DNA from: a virus
IMG/VR virus record: IMGVR_UViG_3300021963_000157
Span: 1 to 55,548 of that record
Length of the DNA: 55,548 bases
Direction: 5' to 3' (one strand)
The position numbers were made by a program, and so were the translations under genes. The notes under the pieces were generated by a model. It was given only the letters and a program-made list of their open reading frames with translations. It was not told where the DNA came from and did not search any database. Positions 18,651-26,759 of this stretch are shown here, piece after piece. The stretch's first letter is position 1. Every line of letters starts with the position of its first letter.

Positions 18651-19619
18651 ATGCCTACATCATTTAGAAATTTAGTACAGATCAAAGGTGACGGTATCTA
18701 TGCTACTGAAGAGCATCTAGAACGTGGCCGTATCTGGGTTTATACACCAGGCAATAACTATACCAACTATCAAATCTGTTGGAAAGCACCTGCTAGAGGT
18801 ACAGCAGTTATTGAAGTCTGGGGTGCTGGCGGTTCCGGTGCTAGAATGTGCTGCTGCGGAGGAGGACTTCCTGGAAACGCAGGTGCGTATTCAAAGAAAA
18901 CGATTCGTGTAGAATCAGGTTGCTATGTCTGCGGAGCAGTGGGATTTAGCTGCGGTAACGCAGACGCTATCTGTTTCCGAGGGTGTTCGGACGCAACTGG
19001 CGTAACTTGGACCGGCAACTGCGGTACTTCGGGTTGTTTGTGTGCCCAGGGCGGAGCAGGCGGTCGAAGTTTCTGTACTACAGGATCATCATTATACTGT
19101 TGTTTCGCAGCCAACGGCTACTGTGCCCGAGGACCATACAACGACAACTGCGGAACGATCTGTAATTATTTTGGCGGCATTTGGATTGCCTGCGGTTACG
19201 GCGGCGATGTTAATCGCTGCGGCGGATTTTCATGTACAGCATTCTTAGGCTGTCAAGGACCCTGCATCTGTTCTTACACCTATCACGTGGCAACACCTCC
19301 GGGATACGTTTCTAAGTGCGGCGGCGTTGTGGTATTTGGTACAGAAAATAACAATGAATTTTCAAACTGGTCAGGGCAAGGTGCTCACCAACATCAGTCA
19401 GCATTAAACGCACAATCCCGTCAACCAACACACGGCATCCCCTGGTCGTATTGTTGGGGATTTGGCGGCGGCTGCGGCTGTTATGACAACGAAGGATGCT
19501 ATCCTGGCGTAGGCCCAGGTTATCCAGGAACACCACCGAATCCTTGTCCCGAGGTTAGAGATCACGGTCGACGAGGCGGACACGGTGCTATCCGTATTAG
19601 ATTTATAGAGGGACAATAA
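18651..19619 (+). CDS. Cysteine/glycine-rich putative fibre-tip protein, copy 1 (322 aa)
   Basis: First of three tandem paralogues. By eye it has about 30 cysteines in 322 residues, including a CCC run (RMCCCGGGLPGNAGAYSKK near residue 67), YCC, CICS and CGCYDNEGC. The frame IEVWGAGGSGA...GAYSKKTI matches the glycine-rich domain (I/V)EVWGAGGGGG...G.YSKK seen at the tips of many phage fibres, but with cysteines inserted through the glycine-rich part. The C-terminus, PEVRDHGRRGGHGAIRIRF, is conserved in all three copies. The N-terminus MPTSF(R/K/Q)(N/G)L(V/I) is also shared, without a signal peptide. Possible roles are a receptor-binding adhesin or a metal-binding structural protein; neither is proven. 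GGAAGG precedes the ATG. Confidence 0.7.
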   Translation: MPTSFRNLVQIKGDGIYATEEHLERGRIWVYTPGNNYTNYQICWKAPARGTAVIEVWGAGGSGARMCCCGGGLPGNAGAYSKKTIRVESGCYVCGAVGFSCGNADAICFRGCSDATGVTWTGNCGTSGCLCAQGGAGGRSFCTTGSSLYCCFAANGYCARGPYNDNCGTICNYFGGIWIACGYGGDVNRCGGFSCTAFLGCQGPCICSYTYHVATPPGYVSKCGGVVVFGTENNNEFSNWSGQGAHQHQSALNAQSRQPTHGIPWSYCWGFGGGCGCYDNEGCYPGVGPGYPGTPPNPCPEVRDHGRRGGHGAIRIRFIEGQ

Positions 19620-19620
19620 G

Positions 19621-20616
19621 ATGCCAACATCATTTAAAGGTCTTGTTCAGGCAAAGTTACCGTTTATCGCATTCGAAGAAGAAAATCTCGAACAAGGTCG
19701 AATTTGGGCATATACTCATGGTAATGTCCGAACAAAGATGTGTGGCGAAGTTTGCTGGATATCACCCGGTAACGGTATCGCAACTATCGAAATTTGGGGG
19801 GCTGGAGGTAGTGGTGCTAAGATGTGCTGCTGCGGTGGCGGCATTCCAGGTAATCCTGGTGCTTATTCTAAGAGAACTATCTCCGTAGCCTCTGGATGTT
19901 TGATCACAGGAACTATCGGATTTAGCTGCGGCAATTCAAACGATCTATGTTTCCGAGGTTGTTCAGAACCCACTGGCGTATGCTGGCGTTCTACAACAAC
20001 TAACGGTTGTATGTGTGCTCAAGGCGGACGTGGGGGTACTACTTTTTGTTCTACAGGAACATCAATGTGGTGCTGTTTCCAAGCAGGCGGATTCTGCGGA
20101 ACCGGCCCATTTAATGCCAACTGCGGAATTATCTGCAACTACGGAACAGGTACAGCATCATGCTGTGCTGATGCGTTCGGTGGCGATATTAACTTAAGAG
20201 GCGGATTTAGTCGTGCTAGCTTCTTTGGCTGTACACCTAGCTGTCCATGTTCTACATTTTTCCATGTAGCAACGCCCCCGGGATACTATTCAGACTGCGG
20301 CGGAGAGATTACCTATACCAATGAAAGCGATAACGGACACTCTAGCTGGAGCGGAATGGCTTTGAACGGATTCTTATACGGCTTAAACGTTGCTGGAAGA
20401 CAACCAGGACGCGGAGTTGATGGTGCTCACTCTTGCTGGACAGGCGGCAGAACATGTGGATGTTACGACGGTAACGGATGTATCCCATTTGTACCGCCAG
20501 GATTCCCAGGATTACCACCGTTTCCTTGCCCTGATGTGCGTGATCATGCCTATCGTGGCGGCCACGGTGCTATCCGTATTAGATTCGTACAAGATGGTAC
20601 AGTAAGAGATTTATAA
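19621..20616 (+). CDS. Cysteine/glycine-rich putative fibre-tip protein, copy 2 (331 aa)
   Basis: Begins one base after the stop of copy 1, so probably translationally coupled. It keeps the shared landmarks: MPTSFKGLV, IEIWGAGGSGAKMCCCGGG, LCFRGCSEPTGVCW, MCAQGGRGG, HVATPPGYYSDCGG, GCYDGNGC and VRDHAYRGGHGAIRIRF. The number and positions of cysteines are largely kept, while loops around residues 230-280 differ. That is the pattern of duplicated adhesins with conserved scaffolds and variable tips. No named family beyond the glycine-rich fibre frame is recognised. Confidence 0.7.
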   Translation: MPTSFKGLVQAKLPFIAFEEENLEQGRIWAYTHGNVRTKMCGEVCWISPGNGIATIEIWGAGGSGAKMCCCGGGIPGNPGAYSKRTISVASGCLITGTIGFSCGNSNDLCFRGCSEPTGVCWRSTTTNGCMCAQGGRGGTTFCSTGTSMWCCFQAGGFCGTGPFNANCGIICNYGTGTASCCADAFGGDINLRGGFSRASFFGCTPSCPCSTFFHVATPPGYYSDCGGEITYTNESDNGHSSWSGMALNGFLYGLNVAGRQPGRGVDGAHSCWTGGRTCGCYDGNGCIPFVPPGFPGLPPFPCPDVRDHAYRGGHGAIRIRFVQDGTVRDL

Positions 20617-20627
20617 GAGATAAAATA

Positions 20628-21596
20628 ATGCCTACATCGTTTCAAAATTTAATAAGATCAAGAACAACTGGTCGCGTAGAGGAAAACCTAGAAACAGGCA
20701 GAATCTATGTGTTCACACCAGGTACCATGTATACAAACTTTTGTAACGGGTTTTGTTGGAATCCTCCAACGACTGGTAGAGCAGTAATTGAAGTATGGGG
20801 TGCCGGCGGATCCGGAGCACAGATGTGCTGCTGCGGCGGAGGTACTCCAGGTAACGCAGGTGCTTATTCTAAGAAAACAATTTGTGTTAGTTCAAACGAT
20901 TTTGTAAGAGGTACTATCGGTAATAGTTGTGGCAATAGTTCCGCATTGTGTTTCCGAGGCTGTTCAGATCCTACTGGAGTATGTTGGACTCAATGTGCCA
21001 CTGCCCAAAACGGTTGTATCTGTGCCCAGGGCGGAGCAGGCGGCCGCGGTATGTGTTCTACCGGTACATCCTTATTCTGTTGTTTTGTAAATCAATCGCA
21101 CTGTTTTACGGGTCCCTTCAACGATAACTGCGGTGTTATCTGTAATTATTTTAACGGTATTTGGATTGCCTGTGCTTACGGCGGTGATACAAACTGCTGC
21201 GGTCACTTTAGTTGTTCAGTATTTTTTGGTTGCTTGCCACAATGCCCTTGCTGTTTCCAATATCATACAGCATCTCCGGCAGGATTTTATAGTTGCGGAC
21301 CGTATAACGTAGCAGCGTTTGGTGCTGAAGATGATAACAGACATTCAAACTGGTCCGGTCAACCACTAATGCAAGAAGTTAGTGCGTTCTCAGCATTGCG
21401 TAGATCGCCCACTGGCGGTATTCCTATGAACTATTGCTGGAGATCAGATAGAAAATGCGGATGTTATGAAATGCAGGGATGTATACACTACGCACCACCT
21501 GCAACGGGTGGATACCCAACAAGCCCATGTCCAGGTGTTCGTGACCATGCTGGTCGCGGTGGATGGGGTGCTGTTAGAATTAGATTCTTTACATAA
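20628..21596 (+). CDS. Cysteine/glycine-rich putative fibre-tip protein, copy 3 (322 aa)
   Basis: Eleven bases after copy 2, following GAGATAAAATA. The scaffold motifs are again present: MPTSFQNLI, IEVWGAGGSGAQMCCCGGG, LCFRGCSDPTGVCW, CICAQGGAGGRGMC, GPFNDNCGVICNYF and VRDHAGRGGWGAVRIRFF. In the last motif the HG of the other copies is WG. The stretch INDNCG/VICNYFNGIWIACAYGGD is closer to copy 1 than to copy 2, so the array did not arise by simple stepwise duplication or has recombined. Followed directly by a late promoter and a possible assembly chaperone. Confidence 0.7.
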   Translation: MPTSFQNLIRSRTTGRVEENLETGRIYVFTPGTMYTNFCNGFCWNPPTTGRAVIEVWGAGGSGAQMCCCGGGTPGNAGAYSKKTICVSSNDFVRGTIGNSCGNSSALCFRGCSDPTGVCWTQCATAQNGCICAQGGAGGRGMCSTGTSLFCCFVNQSHCFTGPFNDNCGVICNYFNGIWIACAYGGDTNCCGHFSCSVFFGCLPQCPCCFQYHTASPAGFYSCGPYNVAAFGAEDDNRHSNWSGQPLMQEVSAFSALRRSPTGGIPMNYCWRSDRKCGCYEMQGCIHYAPPATGGYPTSPCPGVRDHAGRGGWGAVRIRFFT

Positions 21597-21599
21597 ATA
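21592..21599 (+). promoter_or_regulatory. T4-type late promoter (CATAAATA)
   Basis: CATAAATA overlaps the stop codon of the third cysteine-rich gene (TAA at 21594-21596) and lies 16 bases before the next ATG, which has the binding site AGAGGAAG. Matches the late consensus in 7 of 8 bases. Confidence 0.55.
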
Positions 21600-21615
21600 T
21601 TGTTAGAGGAAGATT

Positions 21616-22263
21616 ATGAGAAAAAATTTTACATTTTTATTACCAGATGAGCCATATAAAAATACCACGGCTCTAAACAAGGTACAGAATGCGGTCTATA
21701 CCGGACCTCGTTACTTTGCTATCTGTGTCATTGATGCCACAGGCGAAATCAAATATATTGCTAGAAGAGGAGAGTCTTTAGCAGAGATAGATTTTGATAA
21801 TCTTGTAGATGATGATCCAGCAACAACATTTTATTTGATTGATGCTAACGAGCATCCGTTTCCTGCCGCTTATTTGATGAACACATATGAGACCGGCGAA
21901 GTTGCTGATTATTCAACAGATCTAGTTGATGCTGATGGCAACGAATGGAACTACACATACCATTATGATGATAACACTGGAGCAATCGGACAATGTTTTT
22001 ATGGCCAATCATTAAAATATATTAATAATCAATTTGTAGGTCCAGAATACAGATTACATGCTGTTACAAAACAAAGTCTTATTGAAAACTATAAAAGTAT
22101 AGCTACAGCAATTGAACAAAGCCTACAATTAAATGATTATACTGACGAAGATCGAACAGCTTTTACTGCCCACATAGCATGGCTTCGTGATTTGGAAAGA
22201 CTTTATGCTGGCATTGATCATTGGAAAATTCCATTCCCAAGTAACTTGCCAACTTTAATTTAA
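21616..22263 (+). CDS. Putative tail-fibre assembly chaperone-like protein, 215 aa
   Basis: Soluble acidic protein with a strong AGAGGAAG site before the ATG. The C-terminus (HIAWLRDLERLYAGIDHWK then IPFPSNLPTL) loosely recalls the end of phage tail-assembly chaperones of the Tfa/APC type, which finish with a W..R..L..I helix followed by a proline-rich W/P tail. The position directly after a fibre-gene series is also where such chaperones usually lie. The N-terminal part (YFAICVIDATGEIKYIARRG, TFYLIDANEHPFPAAYL) is not recognised. The assignment is tentative; it could be another structural protein. Confidence 0.45.
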   Translation: MRKNFTFLLPDEPYKNTTALNKVQNAVYTGPRYFAICVIDATGEIKYIARRGESLAEIDFDNLVDDDPATTFYLIDANEHPFPAAYLMNTYETGEVADYSTDLVDADGNEWNYTYHYDDNTGAIGQCFYGQSLKYINNQFVGPEYRLHAVTKQSLIENYKSIATAIEQSLQLNDYTDEDRTAFTAHIAWLRDLERLYAGIDHWKIPFPSNLPTLI

Positions 22264-22271
22264 GAAAACTC

Positions 22272-22301
22272 TTGAACCAAGACTAGGTTCTGTGTTATTA
22301 T
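22272..22301 (+). promoter_or_regulatory. Sigma70-type promoter of the glycosyltransferase-carbamoyltransferase unit
   Basis: The -35 element is TTGAAC (22272-22277; 4 of 6), followed by an 18-base spacer and a -10 element TATTAT (22296-22301; 5 of 6). A TG at 22293-22294 one base before it gives an extended -10. The predicted start is about 22308. It differs from the ATAAATA late promoters of the surrounding structural genes, suggesting expression by unmodified host polymerase early in infection. Confidence 0.6.
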
Positions 22302-22339
22302 TGTAGTGATACATAGTAAGACAGAACCTATTTTCTTGG
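22277..22339 (+). promoter_or_regulatory. Long inverted repeat before the GT9 gene, reaching its ribosome binding site
   Basis: TAGGTTCTGT (22284-22293) pairs perfectly with ACAGAACCTA (22321-22330). Flanking this, CCAAG (22277-22281) pairs with CTTGG (22335-22339), whose GG is the beginning of the GGAG binding site (22338-22341) for the ATG at 22347. The left arm lies upstream of the predicted transcription start (about 22308). Only read-through transcripts from upstream could therefore form the hairpin. Confidence 0.55.
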
Positions 22340-22346
22340 AGTTTAA

Positions 22347-23288
22347 ATGGAACAACGCTCTAAAGCATTTTTTTTAAACGGCGGTGCGGGCCGTATGTTA
22401 TGCTCAATACCCGCATTTGAAAAATATGAACAGGAATCCGGAGACAAGGATTTCATCATCATCTGTGAGGGCGGCACAGATGTTTTCAAAGGTCATCCAA
22501 CCCTCGATGCTAGAACATATGACATATGGCATAAACATCTTTTTTTAGAAAAGATCAAAGATCGAGATATTGTTAGCCCCGAGCCTTACAGAATATGGGA
22601 ATATTATAATCAAAAATGTTCCATAGCACAGGCATTTGATATTGAAATCAATAAAAAAGGTATCAGAGCATTACCTAAACCTACATTGATTCTCAGCAAA
22701 GACGAGCTATTAACAGGTCGTAAATTAATCGGCGATGTTAAAAAACAATTAAAGAAAAGTAAAATCGTAGTATTCCAACCTTTTGGTCGCGGAATACAAG
22801 TAGTCGACGACTCGCTAGTCGACTCAACTAGTCGAAGCATAGAATTTAAAGATACAAAAGCTCTAATTAAAAAATTACAGGAAAAAGAATTTGGTGTAAT
22901 TTTGATGAGCGAATTTAAAATTGATTTCACAGATGAAAAATTCAAGGATGAAATCGCCATGCCCGAAAATGTTTCTATGCGTCAATGGGCGGCGATTATC
23001 AAATACGCAGATCATTTCTTAGGCTGCGACAGTTTAGGACAGCATTTAGCCTATTGTGTAGACAAACCATCAACTGTGCTATTTGGGTCAACATATCCTA
23101 TTAATGTTTCTTATCCAGATTGTAAGACATTCACAATTTTAGATATGGGGGAAGAAACACGTGAATATAGTCCTATTAGAATTACCATGGATGAACGTAT
23201 TGATAGAAAACACGAACCTATAATGACTATGACTCCAGAAATACAAAATTATATCATAGAAGCCGTACAAGGAAAACATAAAAAATGA
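22347..23288 (+). CDS. Glycosyltransferase family 9-like (heptosyltransferase-type), 313 aa
   Basis: Looks like a GT-B enzyme of family 9 (ADP-heptose:LPS heptosyltransferases). An N-terminal glycine-rich loop NGGAGRML (residues 11-18) is followed by a mostly alpha/beta body. The C-terminal nucleotide-sugar motif is FLGCDSLGQHLAY (224-236) then KPSTVLFGST (240-249), matching the family pattern (D/N)SG..H.A...KP.V.LFG. The usual DSG is DSL here, and length is slightly under the usual 320-350. Expected role: transfer of heptose or a related sugar from ADP to a lipid-A-core or other acceptor at the cytoplasmic membrane face. The stop overlaps the carbamoyltransferase start by 4 bases (ATGA), so the two are coupled. 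Donor and acceptor are not shown by sequence. Confidence 0.72.
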   Translation: MEQRSKAFFLNGGAGRMLCSIPAFEKYEQESGDKDFIIICEGGTDVFKGHPTLDARTYDIWHKHLFLEKIKDRDIVSPEPYRIWEYYNQKCSIAQAFDIEINKKGIRALPKPTLILSKDELLTGRKLIGDVKKQLKKSKIVVFQPFGRGIQVVDDSLVDSTSRSIEFKDTKALIKKLQEKEFGVILMSEFKIDFTDEKFKDEIAMPENVSMRQWAAIIKYADHFLGCDSLGQHLAYCVDKPSTVLFGSTYPINVSYPDCKTFTILDMGEETREYSPIRITMDERIDRKHEPIMTMTPEIQNYIIEAVQGKHKK

Positions 23289-25093
23289 CAGAACCTAAAC
23301 TTAATTCCGGCTGGATCGCAGCCATAGCACGTGGCCACAACGCAGGTGTATGTTTATTCAAGGACGGAGAAATCGTTTTTTCTATCGAAGAAGAAAGACT
23401 AACCCGTCAAAAATACGACGGCGGTCCGCTAGCTTCGATGGTTAAAATTTTAGAATACACTGACAAGTTAGATTATCTAGTTGTAGCACATACGCAGAAA
23501 TTGACAGATACTGCCGCTAGGATTGATTTCAGCGGCGATGACGTTTATACTGGTCTAGCACGTAAGCTAGGTTTAATTAGCCGTAAAGAAGATAATCACA
23601 ATCATCCTCAGGTCGTTGATTTAAGTTTTATGCATCACAAACTTCATGCTGCCTGTGCTTTTTATCGCAGTGGATTCGATGACGCAGTAGCACTAATCGT
23701 TGACGGTGCTGGTACCTTCATTCAATTAATGTACGGTAACGAACCGTTATGGGTATGGGAAGTAGAATCAATCATTGACTGCGGGTATCCTTCACAATTC
23801 AAAACTCTTTATAAAAATTACGGTGCTCGCGAGCCTGTCGCTGGCACATACATGGACAAATGCCCTTCAGATCAATTTGGGGAAGCAGGTGAGTTCCATG
23901 AAGCATGGCTTTCGGATAGAGCGGGTATAGTTAAAACCTACGAGGCTGTCACCGAATATTGTGGGTTCTCATCTATCGAAGCAGGAAAAACCATGGGATT
24001 GTTTCCCTACGGTAAACCCAACGATAAGATTCCTAAGTTGTTTGATTTTACTTCGAAGGTTCCGTTGTCTAATCGGAATCTAATCGTGCCTGCCTATCCT
24101 TCTTCTTCAGTAGTTAATAGTGCTTTATTTGATTATCTAGACGAGTTGCCGCAAGAAGGCGAAGATGTTACTAAACTTCAAAGCCGTAGGGATCTCGCCT
24201 ATGCTTGTCAAACCCAAACACAAGAACAAGTAGTTCGATTAATACGTAAAGCTGTGGAAATTAGCGGCAAGAAAAATGTTGTTATCAGCGGTGGGTATGG
24301 TTTAAACTGTGTGGCAAATTATCATTATCTCGAACAGTTAAAAGACGAAGGTATCAATATCTATGTTGAACCTATTAGCAATGATGCTGGAACAGCTATG
24401 GGTGCTGGATTAATGTTTTGGCACGCTATGGCAGATAGCCGTGAAAAGCATAAATTAGATACACTATATCTAGGACCCCAGTATACCTACGCAGAAAGAG
24501 AGATACTAGATAAAGTATCTTACGCCGGCGGGGAAGTTGTAGATGCTACTAATAAAGATGTAGTAAAATTGTTGCGTGAAAAAAACATTGTTACAATATT
24601 CCAAGGACGTTCAGAAAATGGTCCACGAGCATTAGGAAATCGCTCAGTGTTATTTGATCCAACTTTTCCAGACGGCAAAGATTTCGTCAACACTGTAAAA
24701 CGTAGAGAATATTTCCGCCCGTTCGCTGGAAGTATTATACACGAGCACGTACATGAGTGGTTTGATTTACGCGGTATGGAAGAAACACCGCATATGATGT
24801 ATGCTGTAAATTGTAAGCCGGGTATAGCTGAAAAGATTCCTAGTATCATACACGTTGACGGAACTTGTAGAATACAGAGTGTAAAGCGTGATCAAAATCC
24901 TCACTATTACGATCTCATCAAAGAATTCTACGATCAAACAGGTATTCCTATTATTTTTAATACCAGCTTCAACTTAGGTGGCGACCCACTAGTTGAAACC
25001 TTAGATGATGCTATTGAAACATTAGTTAAAAGTGATATAGAATATCTATTTTTACCCGAATACGGCAAGCTGATCAAGATTGCTAATAGCTAA
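23285..25093 (+). CDS. O-carbamoyltransferase, NodU/TobZ family (602 aa)
   Basis: Full-length member of the carbamoyltransferase family, which transfers carbamoyl from carbamoyl phosphate via carbamoyl-adenylate to a sugar hydroxyl. The N-terminal half has ARGHNAGVCLFKDGE and SIEEERLTRQK (residues 15-43). HHKLHAACAFY (about 116-126) matches the metal-binding HHxxHA motif. VISGGYGLNCVAN and VEPISNDAGTAMGAG form the nucleotide/metal core. The C-terminal YrdC-like domain has FQGRSENGPRALGNRS (about 441-456), REYFRPFAGSI and FNTSFNLGGDPLVET. All hallmark motifs are present, so it is likely active. It is coupled by a 4-base overlap to the GT9 gene and followed directly by a terminator. Family members act on nodulation factors, antibiotics and LPS heptose; the context favours a heptose or another sugar. 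Confidence 0.9.
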   Translation: MTEPKLNSGWIAAIARGHNAGVCLFKDGEIVFSIEEERLTRQKYDGGPLASMVKILEYTDKLDYLVVAHTQKLTDTAARIDFSGDDVYTGLARKLGLISRKEDNHNHPQVVDLSFMHHKLHAACAFYRSGFDDAVALIVDGAGTFIQLMYGNEPLWVWEVESIIDCGYPSQFKTLYKNYGAREPVAGTYMDKCPSDQFGEAGEFHEAWLSDRAGIVKTYEAVTEYCGFSSIEAGKTMGLFPYGKPNDKIPKLFDFTSKVPLSNRNLIVPAYPSSSVVNSALFDYLDELPQEGEDVTKLQSRRDLAYACQTQTQEQVVRLIRKAVEISGKKNVVISGGYGLNCVANYHYLEQLKDEGINIYVEPISNDAGTAMGAGLMFWHAMADSREKHKLDTLYLGPQYTYAEREILDKVSYAGGEVVDATNKDVVKLLREKNIVTIFQGRSENGPRALGNRSVLFDPTFPDGKDFVNTVKRREYFRPFAGSIIHEHVHEWFDLRGMEETPHMMYAVNCKPGIAEKIPSIIHVDGTCRIQSVKRDQNPHYYDLIKEFYDQTGIPIIFNTSFNLGGDPLVETLDDAIETLVKSDIEYLFLPEYGKLIKIANS

Positions 25094-25094
25094 C

Positions 25095-25119
25095 AAAACC
25101 CCCTTTTTAGGGGGTTTTT
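25095..25119 (+). terminator. Rho-independent terminator after the carbamoyltransferase
   Basis: AAAACCCCC (25095-25103) and GGGGGTTTT (25110-25118) form a 9-bp stem with a 6-base loop, followed by T. It begins two bases after the TAA stop and closes the two-gene unit that began at 22272. Confidence 0.85.
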
Positions 25120-25165
25120 AGTTTCTCTAAAAATCAGTTAAATATAACATACAACGAGCGTAACT

Positions 25166-26737
25166 ATGACTGATTTTACCAAATACTTTGGCACTGGTGT
25201 AAAAAATACTCTGTTTCTAAAAAACGGAGTAAACTTCTATAATAGAGGACCCTGGCGTCAAATCTTTCAAGACACCGAAATTGATCGTTGGTATGTGGGC
25301 GACTTTGCTGCCGCAAATTATATAATTTCTGTAGAATACGATTCTCAGAAAAAAGAAACAATGTCTATCCTTGTAGTAGCTAGACCCGATCAAGCCACTT
25401 ACACAGTTTACGGTCGTGCTTCCATAGATGACCCATTAATTACAATTTCTGCCACAGTTAATGATAGCTATCTAAGTTTAAAATTATCACCAATTATTCA
25501 AGGGTACGAAGGTGTACGTGCCATCTACTTCGCTCAATATTTTGCTACCTTAACCGATCTTGAAAGACCAGTCCCTTTAACATATTTGGTTGATGAGGAG
25601 GACTTAGGGGGCGGTGGCGGCGGCGGAGAAATTCCACCCGGCGGCAGCACGGGCGGCAGTAATGCCAATCTTTCTGCCATTGACAAAACTCTTACACCGA
25701 CTTCTAGCGGAACATTTGACATTGGTATTGCCCTAAAACGATTTAGGGATCTGTATCTTAGCAGTAGTATAGATATCGCCGGTGCGATAATATCTAATAA
25801 TGGAAACGGAGCTATCGAGTTGCCCGACGGTACAACCGTGGGCGGTAACGAACTTAAATCGTTTGGAACTATTTCTGTATCAGGTGAAGCTGATGTTGAT
25901 AGCATAGTATTAAATGATAATTTAACATTAATCGCCGGCTCAGGAATGACCATTTCTACTAATGCTTCAAATAGAAGTATTACTCTATCAAGCTCAGGTG
26001 GCGGCGGAACTGGCGGCGGCACATCAGCTAATGCGTTTGGTGTTGTCAGCGTAGCAGGGCAGTCGACAATTAGAGCAGATTCGGCATCAGATACACTGAC
26101 TTTTGTAGCAGGCTCGGGAATAGCCATTACTACCAATGCTACTAGTGATAGGATAACAATAACCAATACAGGAAGTTCTGGTGGTGGTGGAGGTAGCGGC
26201 GGAACTGCTACTGAGATTATTGTTTCGGAAGTCCTTGATGGCACATATCCTATGGTCATCGCTGAAGGAACAGACCCAATTACTGGACAAAGTTTATATG
26301 CCAGCTCCGGGGTAACTTTAGAAGTAGCGACTAGCACATTAAATGTTACAGCAACTACAGCTAGATGGGCGGACTTAGCTGAAAAATATCTAGCCGATCG
26401 TGCCTATGATCCTGGAACTGTTTTAGAATTTGGTGGAGACAAAGAAGTAACTCTAGCACAGGATTCAACTCGCAGAGTAGCTGGCGTTGTTTCTACAAAC
26501 CCTGCTTACTTGATGAACACTGACTTAGAAGGCGAAAATGTAATAGCAATAGCACTACAAGGCCGTGTTCCTTGTAAAGTTAGAGGTAAAATTAGAAAAG
26601 GTGATATGTTGATCAGTGGCGGTGATGGTTATGCTAGACCGTCCCTGGACCCTAGCATTGGCACTGTGATAGGTAAAGCGTTAGAAGACTTTGATGGTAT
26701 CTCCGGAGTCATTGAAGTTGTAGTTGGTAGATTATAA
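25166..26737 (+). CDS. Tail-fibre-like protein with glycine-rich linkers and a conserved C-terminal domain (523 aa)
   Basis: The N-terminal 130 residues form a compact domain (FTKYFGTGVKNTLFLKNGVN). Glycine-rich hinges lie near residues 148-165, 276-288 and 335-347. The middle has short shaft-like beta repeats (LTLIAGSGMTISTNASNRSI and LTFVAGSGIAITTNATSDRI). The C-terminal 130 residues (ARWADLAEKYLAD, RVAGVVSTNPAYLMN, ALQGRVPCKVRGKIRKGD) form a module found at the end of many aquatic-phage fibre proteins, similar in style to Peptidase_G2-type intramolecular chaperone domains. Whether it self-cleaves cannot be told. The gene lies right after the terminator, so it needs its own promoter; AGTTAAATA at 25136-25144 is a weak late-type candidate. 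Confidence 0.7.
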   Translation: MTDFTKYFGTGVKNTLFLKNGVNFYNRGPWRQIFQDTEIDRWYVGDFAAANYIISVEYDSQKKETMSILVVARPDQATYTVYGRASIDDPLITISATVNDSYLSLKLSPIIQGYEGVRAIYFAQYFATLTDLERPVPLTYLVDEEDLGGGGGGGEIPPGGSTGGSNANLSAIDKTLTPTSSGTFDIGIALKRFRDLYLSSSIDIAGAIISNNGNGAIELPDGTTVGGNELKSFGTISVSGEADVDSIVLNDNLTLIAGSGMTISTNASNRSITLSSSGGGGTGGGTSANAFGVVSVAGQSTIRADSASDTLTFVAGSGIAITTNATSDRITITNTGSSGGGGGSGGTATEIIVSEVLDGTYPMVIAEGTDPITGQSLYASSGVTLEVATSTLNVTATTARWADLAEKYLADRAYDPGTVLEFGGDKEVTLAQDSTRRVAGVVSTNPAYLMNTDLEGENVIAIALQGRVPCKVRGKIRKGDMLISGGDGYARPSLDPSIGTVIGKALEDFDGISGVIEVVVGRL

Positions 26738-26741
26738 CACC

Positions 26742-26749
26742 AATAAATA
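26742..26749 (+). promoter_or_regulatory. T4-type late promoter (AATAAATA, extended CTA)
   Basis: AATAAATACTA at 26742-26752 matches the extended T4 late consensus TATAAATACTA in all but the first base. The predicted start is about 26755, five bases before the ATG at 26760, leaving almost no leader. Confidence 0.65.
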
Positions 26750-26759
26750 CTAGGTAAAA

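Noticed and set aside
18983-20605. Extra plus-strand frames inside the cysteine-rich genes
   Set aside because: Their products are low-complexity shadows of Gly/Cys codons and lack binding sites; the three tandem frames with shared motifs explain the DNA.
25534-26337. 267-codon minus-strand open frame with proline runs
   Set aside because: It is the reverse reading of glycine-rich hinges in the real fibre gene, has no start signal and resembles no protein.
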